From positions 167,780 through 231,779 of the forward strand of contig NZ_JALGCL010000001.1 in the NCBI RefSeq assembly GCF_022808325.1: DNA of 64,000 bases, given 5' to 3'. A model generated the notes under the pieces. That model was not told the DNA's origin. It made no database searches and was given only the letters and a program-made list of their open reading frames with translations. Numbering within the stretch: position 1 is the first letter of the stretch; each line of letters starts with the position of its first letter. A program made the position numbers and the translations under genes. This DNA comes from Cognatiluteimonas sedimenti (GTDB lineage: Bacteria > Pseudomonadota > Gammaproteobacteria > Xanthomonadales > Xanthomonadaceae). Of the stretch, positions 45,809-54,899 are shown piece by piece.

Positions 45809-46930
45809 TCAATTCCTGCGCTTGTGGAAGTACACCTGTTCGGCCGCCCAGCGCAGTGGCGGCGAGTGCAGCAGCAGGTCGAACGGCCAGTCGAACTGCA
45901 GGCGGTCGTAGGCCCAGCGCAGCGCGCGCTTGGCACGGAATCGCGGCGCCGCGGCAATCGCGACCTGTTCCGGCGCTGCGTCGCCGTCGCGCAGGTGCGC
46001 CGCGACTGCGCGGCCCACCGCCCAGCCGTGTTCCCAGGCCGCATGGATGCCGCCGGCGGTCACCGGCGAGACGATGCCGGCGGCGTCGCCGGTGAGGATG
46101 GCGCGGTCGCGCGCCATGTCGAACACCGGGCCGCTGCACGGGATCAGCCCGGCGCGGGTGTGGCCGGGTTTCAGGTAGCGCGGAAGCCCACCCGCGATGC
46201 CAACGCGCAGCAGGAAGCCGTCGATGTCGGGCACGCGTGCGTTGGCCGGGTCGTGGCGCAGTGCCAGTCCGGCCTGCACGCCGGTGGGGTTCTGCGCCAG
46301 CCAGCCGATGTAGCCGGGCGCGTAGCGCTTGCTGATGAAGCAGTGCAGGGCGTCGGGACTGGCCAGTTGCGCGCCGGGGAATTCGTATTCGATGCCGTAA
46401 AGGAACTGGCGCACCTCGCCGAGGCCGCAGCGGCGCGCGACGCGAGAGCGCGCGCCGTCGGCGCCCACCAGGTACCGCGCGTGGCCGGCCCCCTGCACCT
46501 GCCAGCCATGGTCGCAGCGTTGGGCATCGGTGAAGGCGCATCCCAGGCGCAGGTCGACGCCATGCGCACGCAGCTGTCCGGCGAGCCAGCGCATCACCGC
46601 CGGCGTGTCCGTGGCGAGGAAATAGTAGCCCGGCGCGGCCAGCGCCACCTGCCTGAGGCTGGGCGCGTACAGGCGCACCTGCTCGATCCGCCGCGTCAGT
46701 GGCGCGGGGACCTGGTTGAGCAGGGTGCGTTCGGCGGCTTCCTTGACGATGATGCCGGTGGTGCGCAGCTTGTCGCCAGGGTCGCGCTTTCGTTCCAGCA
46801 CGCACACGCGCAGCCCGCGCTGCGCGGCGGCAATGGCGCACGCGGCGCCGGCGAAGCTGGCGCCGACCACGACCAGGTCGAAGCCGCTGGACGTCGTCGC
46901 GTCGTGGGTGTCGCTTCCGTTCGATCGCAT
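45809..46930 (-). CDS. FAD-dependent oxidoreductase (geranylgeranyl-reductase-like)
   Basis: A 373-residue flavoprotein of the PHBH/geranylgeranyl reductase superfamily. The FAD fingerprint is DLVVVGASFAGAACAIAAAQRG (GxGxxG variant GASFAG), the ADP-binding end ERKRDPGDK, a mid-domain DG motif LVGADGARSRVARRCG and the FAD-ribityl GDAAGIVSPVTAGGIHAAWEHG. Relatives reduce isoprenoid double bonds or hydroxylate lipids and aromatics. The gene is single; no isoprenoid or phenolic cluster is adjacent. Substrate unknown. Confidence 0.88.
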   Translation of the reverse strand: MRSNGSDTHDATTSSGFDLVVVGASFAGAACAIAAAQRGLRVCVLERKRDPGDKLRTTGIIVKEAAERTLLNQVPAPLTRRIEQVRLYAPSLRQVALAAPGYYFLATDTPAVMRWLAGQLRAHGVDLRLGCAFTDAQRCDHGWQVQGAGHARYLVGADGARSRVARRCGLGEVRQFLYGIEYEFPGAQLASPDALHCFISKRYAPGYIGWLAQNPTGVQAGLALRHDPANARVPDIDGFLLRVGIAGGLPRYLKPGHTRAGLIPCSGPVFDMARDRAILTGDAAGIVSPVTAGGIHAAWEHGWAVGRAVAAHLRDGDAAPEQVAIAAAPRFRAKRALRWAYDRLQFDWPFDLLLHSPPLRWAAEQVYFHKRRN

Positions 46931-47035
46931 GGCCGCAACGATGCCGCAGTGGTGCGAGGCGGCGATGGCGGCGGCGTGAAGCGGATCTGAAGTGGCGCGC
47001 GGCTCGCCCGATTGGGGCGACCGCCCGTGGCAGGC

Positions 47036-47917
47036 CTACACCGCGACCGCGCTCCCGCGCCGCGGTGCCTGCCGCCGCGCCGCATACATCGCGCGGTCGG
47101 CGTGGGCAAGCAGGGATTCGGGATCGTCGCCATCAGCCGGGAAACAGGCGATGCCGATGCTGGCATCCACGTGCACCGGCTCGCCTGCCGATACGCAGGG
47201 CGCCTGCAGGCGAGCGCGAAGTTCACGCGCGATCGCGCGCGCGGCGCCTTCATCGTTGCAGCCCGGCAACAGCACCACGAACTCGTCGCCACCCACGCGG
47301 GCCACCAGATCGCCGTGGCGCAAACCCTGCTGCAGTCGCTGCGCGACTTCCTGCAGGATCCGGTCGCCAGCGTCGTGGCCGCCGCGATCGTTGACCGCCT
47401 TGAAGCCGTCGAGGTCAACATAGAGCAGGGCCAGGCCGCCGTCGCCGTCGGCGGCATTCGCGATCGCGCGTTGCAGTTCGTGCTGCAGGCGATGGCGGTT
47501 GGGCAGGCCCGTCAGCGGATCGTGGCTGGCGCGGTGCTCGAGTTCCAGCTCGATGCGGCGCAACTCGGTCACCTCGCGGGCCACGCCGATGCGCACGCCC
47601 AACTCGGGCAGCCACTGCGCCGACCACTGGATGTCGATGCTGTGTCCATTCTTGTGGACGTAGCGGTTTCGGAAGTGGCGCTGGACTTCGCCGCGCATCA
47701 CCTGTTCCGCCTGCCGCGCGGTCTGGGCGCGGTCGTCGGGGTGGACCAGCTCGAAGATGGGCCGGCCGATCACCTCGGCAGGCGCATAGCCGAAGATACG
47801 TTCGAAACTGGCGCTGGCGAACAGGAAACGGCCGTCGGCATCGACCACGCAGACCGCATCGGGCAGCAGGTCCAGCACGGTGGCGAGCGGGGGCAGCTTC
47901 GGGGTCATCGCTTCCAT
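47036..47917 (-). CDS. PAS-GGDEF diguanylate cyclase
   Basis: A 293-residue cytoplasmic protein. A PAS/PAC domain (about residues 12-130: LLPDAVCVVDADGRFLFASASFERIFGY) is followed by a GGDEF domain: HRASHDPLTGLPNRHRLQHE, DLDGFKAVNDRGGHDAGD and the active VGGDEFVVLLPG. It should make cyclic di-GMP in response to a small ligand, redox state or light via PAS. Two close ATGs (47917 and 47908) are possible. It is divergent from a small lipoprotein gene. Confidence 0.9.
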   Translation of the reverse strand: MEAMTPKLPPLATVLDLLPDAVCVVDADGRFLFASASFERIFGYAPAEVIGRPIFELVHPDDRAQTARQAEQVMRGEVQRHFRNRYVHKNGHSIDIQWSAQWLPELGVRIGVAREVTELRRIELELEHRASHDPLTGLPNRHRLQHELQRAIANAADGDGGLALLYVDLDGFKAVNDRGGHDAGDRILQEVAQRLQQGLRHGDLVARVGGDEFVVLLPGCNDEGAARAIARELRARLQAPCVSAGEPVHVDASIGIACFPADGDDPESLLAHADRAMYAARRQAPRRGSAVAV

Positions 47918-48055
47918 TGCGCGCCCGACTCGGTGGGCACATCCACCTTCATTATCGCAGCACTGCGTGAAAGGGCCCGGCTCATCCCCGGCGGCCGGAA
48001 CCCGCGCTACCATGGGCATCGCAACCGGCCTGGTACCGGTTCCGGGAACTGCTGC

Positions 48056-48274
48056 ATGCACAAGGCAACGATACTGGTACTGGCGGTGGGCCTGGGTGGC
48101 TGCGCCTCGATGTCGGATGCCGGTTGGCAGGGGCGCGATGCCGAGCCGTTCGATGCGGCGAAAGCGCAGTGCGATGACCAGGCCGCGGCGCAGGCAACGG
48201 ATGGCGACGCCAGGACGGCCGCCTTCGAGGCCTGCATGCAGGCAAAAGGCTGGACCCGCCCCACGGAACGATAA
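48056..48274 (+). CDS. Small putative lipoprotein
   Basis: A 72-residue protein with a signal peptide and lipobox LGGC (Cys16), then DAGWQGRDAEPFDAAKAQCDDQAAAQATDGDARTAAFEACMQAKGWTRP. Two further Cys could pair. The C-terminal ACMxAKGW motif is common to small proteobacterial lipoproteins of unknown function. The start at 48056 is the only sensible one, although an open frame runs upstream. Confidence 0.72.
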   Translation: MHKATILVLAVGLGGCASMSDAGWQGRDAEPFDAAKAQCDDQAAAQATDGDARTAAFEACMQAKGWTRPTER

Positions 48275-48298
48275 GTCCGCGCGGGGCAGCGCGGGCGA

Positions 48299-49072
48299 TC
48301 AGGCGTTGGGTGCGCGGGGCTCCGGCAGGTCGCGCCCACGCCCCAGGGCCAGTACCACCACCGTCAATGCCAGGTTCGCCGCGATCGACAGCAGCGGTGC
48401 ATGCGCCGGCAGCGCGATGTCCATCGGGACCAGTGCATCGACCAGGCCATTGGCGAGGTTCCATCCCCAGTGCAGGCCGACCGCCGCCCAAAGAGAGCCT
48501 GTGCGCCACAGGGCCGTGGCGCAGGCGATGCCCATGCTGGCGAGTGACAGCCACTCCAGCGGGCCGTTGCCGATCCGGTAGACGTGGTTGAGCACGTACA
48601 TCGTTGCGGAAAAGCCCACGAATGCCGCACCTCGGCGCCACGCGATGCCTGCGGCGCGATACCAGAAGCCACGGGTCAGGATGTCCTCGGCCAGCGACGG
48701 GACGAAGGTCGAAAGCAGCATCATCGGCAGCGCGGCCAGCAACACCGGCGACGGCATCGCGGAGCCCGCGGGGCTGGGGACCAGAATGCCGCTGCGCAGT
48801 CCGAGCCACGCTGCCGCCGCCTTCGCGGCGATGGCGAGCAACAGGCCGCCTGCCAGCCAGGACCACCCGCGCCGCGCGCGACCCAGCGCCCACGCACCGT
48901 AACCCCGGAACCCGAGCCAGTGCGACAGCGGCCAGGCGGCCAGCACGCAGGCCGTCATCAGCCCGGCCTGGATCGGAAAGCTGTGCAGCAGGCGCGCGCC
49001 CACGCCCTCGGCGGACTGGTACAGCACGAACAGGACGACGAAGGAGACGACGATGCGCGACCGTTGATTCAT
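48299..49072 (-). CDS. CPBP-type intramembrane protease-like protein
   Basis: A 257-residue membrane protein with about eight helices. The CPBP/Abi motifs are visible: SLAEDILTRGFWYRAAG (EExxxR-type with ED), a conserved His in NHVYRIGNG, and GLHWGWNL. These match the CAAX-protease-like fold of bacterial CPBP proteins, some of which act in bacteriocin maturation or immunity. The first acidic pair is ED rather than EE. It is convergent with the small lipoprotein gene. Substrate unknown. Confidence 0.82.
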   Translation of the reverse strand: MNQRSRIVVSFVVLFVLYQSAEGVGARLLHSFPIQAGLMTACVLAAWPLSHWLGFRGYGAWALGRARRGWSWLAGGLLLAIAAKAAAAWLGLRSGILVPSPAGSAMPSPVLLAALPMMLLSTFVPSLAEDILTRGFWYRAAGIAWRRGAAFVGFSATMYVLNHVYRIGNGPLEWLSLASMGIACATALWRTGSLWAAVGLHWGWNLANGLVDALVPMDIALPAHAPLLSIAANLALTVVVLALGRGRDLPEPRAPNA

Positions 49073-49410
49073 GCTGCCCCCAGGTGCTGGTCGGAGTCTA
49101 TCGTGGAGCGCGGCCCGCGTGCCTGGACGTGCGGGAGCCGGGCACACCGGGCCCCCTGCCTTCCGGAGCGGCGTGGGAATCGACCGAAGCGGCCTCGTCG
49201 GAAGCGGGACCCGATGGGCTGTAGCAGCAGGCGCGGCGGGTGTTCGAGGTAACCGAACTGGTCCACCGGACCCTGCCGGTGGTCGGCATCAACCGCTGCA
49301 ACCACATCGACGTCGCGGCGCGCACCATCGGCGGCCCTGACCGGACAGGATCGCCCTGGCCCTCGCCGACGGCCTATCCTAGTTCCGACCCCCCGCTGCC
49401 CTCCAAGACC
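49073..49410. other. Intergenic region without a recognised gene
   Basis: This 338-base spacer lies between divergent CPBP and DUF1993 genes. Open frames on both strands (the + frame runs into the DUF1993 gene) are Arg/Pro/Gly-rich and have no signature. I see no hairpin or operator worth naming. Confidence 0.45.
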
Positions 49411-49941
49411 ATGGCAAACCAGAAGATCATCGAACTCCAGCGCGTCTTCGCCTCGCGACTGGCCGTGCTCGGGCATTTGCTCGACGTTGGCGAACAGCAC
49501 TTTGCGGACCCCGATGTCTTCCTCGGCAAGCGGCTTGCCGCGGACATGTTGCCGTTCTCGGCCCAGGTCGCCTTCGCCTGCAACGCCCCGCGCGGATTCT
49601 CGCAGTGGTGCGCCGGGGAGCCCATCGAGAACCTGAGGCCGGACGACATCCGTTCGCTTCCCGAGGCGCGCGCAGCGATCGCGCAGACGCAGGAGCTGGT
49701 CGCAGGCATCGCGATCGACGACGCCAAGCTCGATGAGGCCAAGCGCATTGGCCTGGGGCCCGGACGCTATTGCGAACTGCCGGGGCACCAATACGTCGCC
49801 GATTACCTTTTGCCCAACCTGTATTTCCACGTCACCACGGCATACGCGATCCTTAGGCTGCTCGGCGCGCCGCTCGGCAAGGCCGACTACCTGGGTTTCC
49901 TCGCGCCGCTCATCAGGCACGAGGGCGGGGCAGGGGCATGA
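49411..49941 (+). CDS. DUF1993 family protein
   Basis: A 176-residue cytoplasmic protein that is mostly helical: IIELQRVFASRLAVLGHLLDVGEQH, LAADMLPFSAQVAFACNAPRGF, and a C-terminal HQYVADYLLPNLYFHVTTAYAILRLLGAPLGKADYLG. This matches DUF1993, a DinB-like helical fold with unknown function, often near metallo-hydrolases. The start at 49411 follows clear loss of coding character upstream. Its stop overlaps the start of the M14-like gene by four bases, so both are co-translated. Confidence 0.82.
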   Translation: MANQKIIELQRVFASRLAVLGHLLDVGEQHFADPDVFLGKRLAADMLPFSAQVAFACNAPRGFSQWCAGEPIENLRPDDIRSLPEARAAIAQTQELVAGIAIDDAKLDEAKRIGLGPGRYCELPGHQYVADYLLPNLYFHVTTAYAILRLLGAPLGKADYLGFLAPLIRHEGGAGA

Positions 49942-50870
49942 CCACCGACACCTACCCGATCGGCACGCCCGGTGTTCCCTGGGGCGTCGAGGAGCGCGTC
50001 CAGTGGCGCGACGGCCAGATGCGCAAGCGCAGTTACGCCGAAGAGGTCGTGGCAGCCGTCGATCGACTGCGCGTTCGCTACGACGTCCAGCAGTACGGGC
50101 AACTCGATTATGGGGATGACCGCTACCCGCTGCTGGCGATCCGCAGCCGCGACTGGGACGACGCGTTGCCGGTGTTACTGGTCACGGGCGGCGTCCATGG
50201 CTACGAGACCAGCGGCGTGCATGGCGCGTTGCGCTTCATCCAGCGACATGGCGGCGATTACGCGGGCCGGGCCAACCTGCTGGTGGCGCCCTGCGTCAGT
50301 CCCTGGGGCTACGAACGCATCCATCGCTGGAATCCCGACGCCCTCGACCCGAACCGCTCGTTCCATGCCGACAGCCCGGCGAGGGAGTCGGCGGGGCTGT
50401 TGCGCCTGGTGGCGCCGCTGCGCGGGCGCGTGCTGATGCACATCGACCTGCACGAGACCACCGACAGCGACGAATCCGAATTCCGACCGGCGTTGGCCGC
50501 GCGGGACGGCAAACCGTTCGAACCGGGCGAAATCCCCGACGGCTTCTACCTGGTCGACGACACCCGGAACCCCCAGCCCGCGTTCCAGCAGGCGATCATC
50601 GACGCGGTGGCGGAAGTGACCCACATCGCCCCGGCCGACGGCAACGGCGAGATCATCGGCTCGCCGGTGGTCGCGCCTGGGGTCATTCGTTATGCGCTGG
50701 AGGAACTCGGCCTTTGCGCGGGCATCACTGGCGCCCGCTTCACGACCACCACCGAGGTGTATCCCGACAGCCCGCGCGCGACGCCCGAACAGTGCAACGC
50801 CGCGCAGGTGGCGGCGGTGCGCGCCGGGATCGATTTCGCGCTGGCGCAGGTCCCGGCGCGCACGCCTTGA
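49938..50870 (+). CDS. M14-family metallocarboxypeptidase/aspartoacylase-like
   Basis: A 310-residue cytoplasmic zinc enzyme. The zinc site is formed by GGVHGYETSG (His and Glu) and MHIDLHETTD (His), with the substrate-binding DPNRSFH. This matches the M14 succinylglutamate-desuccinylase/aspartoacylase-like group that cleaves C-terminal residues or N-acyl amino acids. The start ATG overlaps the DUF1993 stop. A shared pathway with the DUF1993 protein is inferred from the coupling alone. Confidence 0.88.
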   Translation: MTTDTYPIGTPGVPWGVEERVQWRDGQMRKRSYAEEVVAAVDRLRVRYDVQQYGQLDYGDDRYPLLAIRSRDWDDALPVLLVTGGVHGYETSGVHGALRFIQRHGGDYAGRANLLVAPCVSPWGYERIHRWNPDALDPNRSFHADSPARESAGLLRLVAPLRGRVLMHIDLHETTDSDESEFRPALAARDGKPFEPGEIPDGFYLVDDTRNPQPAFQQAIIDAVAEVTHIAPADGNGEIIGSPVVAPGVIRYALEELGLCAGITGARFTTTTEVYPDSPRATPEQCNAAQVAAVRAGIDFALAQVPARTP

Positions 50871-50961
50871 TCGCAGCCGTGATTCCGGTCGGCAAGGGGG
50901 CGCGGATTGAACGCGTCGTCGTCGGATGCGCCCTCTCCTGGCTGCCCCTTTGAGGATTTCG

Positions 50962-51849
50962 ATGGCACGCGCCCCGTCCTCCGGCATCGGCCTGTTCCTG
51001 CTGCTGACCCTGCTGCTGAGCTGCGTGTTCTACCTGCCGATCATCGGCACCGGGCACCTCGCGGCGGGCAAGGGCATGTACGTCGGCGGGGTGATGTGGT
51101 GCCCCGGGATCGCGGCGCTGCTGACCTGTTACCTGCGTGGTGAATCCGCGGCGCGCCTGGGTTGGCGCTGGGGCGCGTGGCGCTGGCAGTGGCTGGCATA
51201 CCTGTTGCCACTGGGGTACGCGGCCGCCGCCTACGCCATCGTATGGAGCACGGGTCTTGGCGGCTTCGGCAACCCGGAATTCGTCGCTGGCCTCGGCCCG
51301 ATGCTGGGTTGGAGCGGCGCGCCCGGCTGGGTCAACGCGTCCGCCTATTTCCTGCTGCTTGGCAGCGTCGGGCTGGCGCGCAGCATGGCCAATGCGCTGG
51401 GCGAGGAGATTGGCTGGCGCGGGTTCCTGGCGCCGGCGCTGGTGGAACGACTCGGCTTCACCGGTGGCGCGCTGGTGACCGGCGCGATCTGGGGGGCGTG
51501 GCACCTGCCGGGTCTGCTGTTTGCCGACTACAACGCCGGCACGCAGTGGTGGTTCGCGTTCGCCTGCTTCCTGGTGCTGGTGCTGTCGAGCAGCGTGATC
51601 ATGACCTGGCTGCGACTGCGCTCGGGCAGCCTGTGGACCGCCGCGCTGATGCATGCCAGCCACAATCTCTTCATCCAGGGCTTCTTTACGCCGATGACGG
51701 CGCCGAGCGGCGCGATCACTCCCTACGCCATCGACGAGTTCGGCTTCGTGCTGCCGCTGGTGATGGCGGCGGTGGCGTTGTGGTTCTGGCGGCGACGCCA
51801 CGAGGTGCAGGCGGACGCCTACGGTGGCGCGGTCGCGCAAGCCACGTAG
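50962..51849 (+). CDS. CPBP-type intramembrane protease-like protein
   Basis: A 295-residue membrane protein with about eight helices. The CPBP motifs are textbook: NALGEEIGWRGFLAPAL (EExxxR), GAIWGAWHLPGLL (His in motif 2) and ALMHASHNLF (motif 3 His). Members cleave or modify prenylated or other membrane proteins, or confer bacteriocin immunity. The start ATG at 50962 has GAGGAT upstream. It is a second CPBP gene in this window and lacks close neighbours in the same unit. Confidence 0.9.
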   Translation: MARAPSSGIGLFLLLTLLLSCVFYLPIIGTGHLAAGKGMYVGGVMWCPGIAALLTCYLRGESAARLGWRWGAWRWQWLAYLLPLGYAAAAYAIVWSTGLGGFGNPEFVAGLGPMLGWSGAPGWVNASAYFLLLGSVGLARSMANALGEEIGWRGFLAPALVERLGFTGGALVTGAIWGAWHLPGLLFADYNAGTQWWFAFACFLVLVLSSSVIMTWLRLRSGSLWTAALMHASHNLFIQGFFTPMTAPSGAITPYAIDEFGFVLPLVMAAVALWFWRRRHEVQADAYGGAVAQAT

Positions 51850-51894
51850 GCGGGCCGCACTCCGCTCGCGGGGTTTTCCGCGTTCGGACGGGCC

Positions 51895-52443
51895 CTACTT
51901 TTCGAGCGCGGTCACCGCATCCAGCATGGCCTTCACGTGCAGGTTCGGATTGAGGTCCGAATGTGCGGCGGCGATCGTGCTGGAAGGCGAGATCACGTAG
52001 GAAGTGCGGTCCGACCACCCGGGCTTGAGCTTCAGCAGCGCGTCGTATTGCCTTGCGATCTTCGCGCCGGGGTCGGCGGCGACCGGGAACTTGCCGCCGC
52101 AGTGTTCGGTTTCCTTCGAAAACGCGGCGAGCTGGTCGACATTGCCGGCGGTGATTCCGATCACGGTGGCGTGCTGCGCCTTGAACTTGTCGATCGCCTC
52201 GGAGAACAGGTGCGCTTCCAGGTTGCAGCCGGGGGTGTGCGCGGCCGGGAAGAAATAGAGCACCACAGGGCCCTGCTCCAGGGCATCGGCGAGCCTGAAG
52301 GTGAACGGCTCGCCGGCGAGGTAGGCCGGGGCGCTGAAATCGGGCGCCGGCGCGCCGACCTTCAATGCTGCGAACGCCGGCAATGCAAGCGCAAGCGCGC
52401 CGGCGGCGGCAAGGACGGCGAGATGGGGAAGTTCGCGTGCCAT
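51895..52443 (-). CDS. Exported peroxiredoxin (PrxQ/BCP-like)
   Basis: A 182-residue thioredoxin-fold peroxidase with an N-terminal signal peptide (AVLAAAGALALALPAFAAL), so periplasmic. The active-site motif is YFFPAAHTPGCNLEAHLF with peroxidatic Cys in TPGCN; the resolving Cys may be in KETEHCGGK. It should reduce peroxides. Loop VGAPAPDFSAPAYLAGEPF is the usual BCP N-terminal strand. A TATAAC -10-like element precedes the gene. The gene is convergent with the CPBP gene. Confidence 0.88.
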   Translation of the reverse strand: MARELPHLAVLAAAGALALALPAFAALKVGAPAPDFSAPAYLAGEPFTFRLADALEQGPVVLYFFPAAHTPGCNLEAHLFSEAIDKFKAQHATVIGITAGNVDQLAAFSKETEHCGGKFPVAADPGAKIARQYDALLKLKPGWSDRTSYVISPSSTIAAAHSDLNPNLHVKAMLDAVTALEK

Positions 52444-52796
52444 CGGGCGCTCCCGGGAGAGGTGATGGTGTTATACACCCGCGCCGTCGCCCGCGGATCC
52501 CGGCATGCCACAACCCGCTGCTTGCCGATCCTCCGGCGCCTTGGGATCGAATGCCGCCTGTCGCACGCGCCGTCACGTCGGGAAGGGCTGCGTCGAGCGC
52601 ATCGACCATCGTGGTGGCCGGCTCCGATTGCCGCAACGGCGGATGTATCCTCGACGGGCGCTATTCACTGCCCGTCCCGAATGCACCCGACCACTTCCCT
52701 GCCGGTCCGCCGCACCGGTTCCTGCACGATCGCCGAATACCATGCCCCGTACGCGCCTGCAGCCGGCACCGGCGTGCGGCCGCGGGGGCATGCATC
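52444..52796. other. Intergenic region between peroxiredoxin and TPR genes
   Basis: This 353-base stretch holds the peroxiredoxin promoter element near its left end and the GGGGG ribosome site of the TPR gene at its right. The open frame upstream of the TPR start has Pro/Arg/Cys-rich, non-family sequence and is rejected as coding. Confidence 0.45.
52467..52478 (-). promoter_or_regulatory. Candidate -10 element of the peroxiredoxin gene
   Basis: Read toward the gene: GTGTATAACACC, containing TATAAC, 24-35 bases before the start codon. The same word occurs at 1616-1627. No clear -35 is visible. Confidence 0.4.
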
Positions 52797-54869
52797 GTGA
52801 CGACTGCCGAGACCCTGGAGCAAGCCTTGTCGCTGTTGCGCGCGGGCCAGCCCGGGCCTGCGGAACGGATCTGCCGGCAGCTGCTGCTGGTACGGCCGGA
52901 TGACTTTGGCGCCCACCACCTGCTGGGCATCCTGCTGATGCTGCGCGGCGAACCGGCGTTGGCCGAGCAGCAGATCGCGCACGCGGTCAGGGTCAATCCC
53001 GGCGTGCCGGGCGCCTGGTACAACCATGGCAACGCCTTGCTGGCGACCGACCGTGCCGGCGAGTCGATCGCCAGCTATGACCAGGCATTGCGCCTGAAGC
53101 CGGACATGGCCGAGGCGCTGTGCAACCGCGGCGCCGCGTTGGTCGCGCTGGGGCGCGCGGAGGCTGCCGTTGCCAGCCTGCAGGCCGCGCTCGCGCTGCG
53201 GCCGGACCTGCGCGACGCGCACGACAAGCTGGGTGAAGCGCTGCTCGCGCTGGGCGACCCGATCCAGGCGCTGGCGAGTTTCGACCGCGCCGTCGAACTG
53301 GCGCCGGCGCACGCCGGCGCGCTCAACAACCGCGGCCGCGCGCTGTTCGAAATGGGCCGCCACGAAGAGGCGCTGGCGGCCTTTCGCCAGGCAATCGATG
53401 CTGCCCCGGGACTCGCGGAACCGCACGACAACCAGGGGCTCGCGCTGCAGGAGCTTGGCCGTTTCGAGGAGGCCGTGGCCAGCCACGATGCCGCGATCGC
53501 GCGCAATCCCGGGTTCGCCACGGCCTGGATCCGGCGCGCCATGGCGCAGCGCCGGCTGAGGCGTTTCGAGCTGGCGTTGCGCGACTGCGACCAGGCCATC
53601 GCCCTGCAGCCAGGTTCGGCGCAGGCGTTCGATGGCCGCGGCATCGTCCTCAACGACATGGGCCGTTACGAGGAGGCGGTGCTCGCCTATCGCCAGGCGA
53701 TCGCGCTGGATCCGGGCTTCGCGCATGCGCACAACAACCTCGGCAACGTCCTCTACGACCTCGGCCGGATGGAGGAAGCGCTGCTGGAATTGCAGGCGGC
53801 GATCGAACTGATGCCGGCGTTTCCGGAGGCGTACAGCAACCGCGGCCTGGTCCTGCAGGACACCCGGCGCTTCGAGCAGGCGCTTGAAGCCTACGACGCC
53901 GCCATCGCGCTCCGGCCGGCCTATGCGGAAGCCTACAAGCGGCGCGCGACCCTGCATCTGCTGCAGGGCGACTACGGTCGCGGCTGGGAGGACTACGAAA
54001 CCAGCCTGTTGCACGCGCGCCGCCACGCCGATGGCCCGCTGCGCGACATACCGTACTGGGCCGGGGAACCGCTGCGCGGCAAGTCGATCCTGCTGTCGGA
54101 ACCCAATGGCCTCGGCGACACGATCCAGTTCTGGCGCTTCCTGCCGCTGCTCGACGCGATGGGCGCACGGATCAGTTTCCTCGGGCTCGAGCGCATGTTC
54201 CGGTTGTTGCGCAGCAGCCCGTGGCCGGTGCGGCTGCTGTCGGAGCGGCCGGCGGGCGAGCTGTTCGACTACCGTTGCGAGCTGTGGAGCCTGCCGCGCC
54301 TGCTTCGGACCGGGCTCGACGACATCCCTGGCGGCATTCCATACCTGGCTGCCGATGCCGGGGCGGCGGCCCGCTGGTCGCAGTGGCTCGGCACGGGACA
54401 TTTCAACGTCGGCGTCTGCTGGCAGGGCAATCCCGGGCGCAAGATCGACGCCGGGCGTTCGATCCCGCTCGCCTCGTTCCACCCGCTGGCGCGCGTTCCC
54501 GGCGTTCGACTGGTCAGCCTGCAGAAGAACTTCGGCCTGGACCAGTTGGCTGGCCTTCCGCGGGGCATGGAAGTGCGCAACCCCGGACCGGACTTCGATG
54601 CCGGGGCCGATGCCTTCATCGACACCGCCGGATTGATGCAGGCGCTGGACCTGGTGGTGACCTCCGACACTTCGCTCGCGCACCTGGCCGGCGCGCTCGG
54701 GCGGCCCACCTGGGTGGGGATCAAGTACGCCCCGGAATGGCGCTGGATGCTCGACCGAGCGGATAGTCCGTGGTACCCGACGCTGCGCCTGTTCCGGCAA
54801 CCGGAGCAGGGCGACTGGGCGGCCGTGTTCGAGGCGATGGCGGGGGAGTTGAAGAAGATCGTCGGCTGA
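52797..54869 (+). CDS. TPR-repeat glycosyltransferase-like protein
   Basis: A 690-residue protein. The first 410 residues are about eleven TPR repeats of 34 residues (for example AWYNHGNALLATDRAGESIASYDQALRLKP). A linker leads to a C-terminal GT9/GT41-like domain (about 430-690): LLSEPNGLGDTIQFWRFLPLL, FNVGVCWQGNPGRKIDAGRSIPL, SLQKNFG and VTSDTSLAHLAGALGRPTWVGIKY, resembling ADP-heptose transferases and O-GlcNAc-transferase-like proteins. The start is GTG (52797) with GGGGG upstream; an ATG seven bases earlier is out of frame. A protein or lipid glycosyl transfer role is inferred. Confidence 0.9.
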   Translation: MTTAETLEQALSLLRAGQPGPAERICRQLLLVRPDDFGAHHLLGILLMLRGEPALAEQQIAHAVRVNPGVPGAWYNHGNALLATDRAGESIASYDQALRLKPDMAEALCNRGAALVALGRAEAAVASLQAALALRPDLRDAHDKLGEALLALGDPIQALASFDRAVELAPAHAGALNNRGRALFEMGRHEEALAAFRQAIDAAPGLAEPHDNQGLALQELGRFEEAVASHDAAIARNPGFATAWIRRAMAQRRLRRFELALRDCDQAIALQPGSAQAFDGRGIVLNDMGRYEEAVLAYRQAIALDPGFAHAHNNLGNVLYDLGRMEEALLELQAAIELMPAFPEAYSNRGLVLQDTRRFEQALEAYDAAIALRPAYAEAYKRRATLHLLQGDYGRGWEDYETSLLHARRHADGPLRDIPYWAGEPLRGKSILLSEPNGLGDTIQFWRFLPLLDAMGARISFLGLERMFRLLRSSPWPVRLLSERPAGELFDYRCELWSLPRLLRTGLDDIPGGIPYLAADAGAAARWSQWLGTGHFNVGVCWQGNPGRKIDAGRSIPLASFHPLARVPGVRLVSLQKNFGLDQLAGLPRGMEVRNPGPDFDAGADAFIDTAGLMQALDLVVTSDTSLAHLAGALGRPTWVGIKYAPEWRWMLDRADSPWYPTLRLFRQPEQGDWAAVFEAMAGELKKIVG

Positions 54870-54899
54870 CCGCCATCGCGGTCGCCAACCAGGCGCGCA

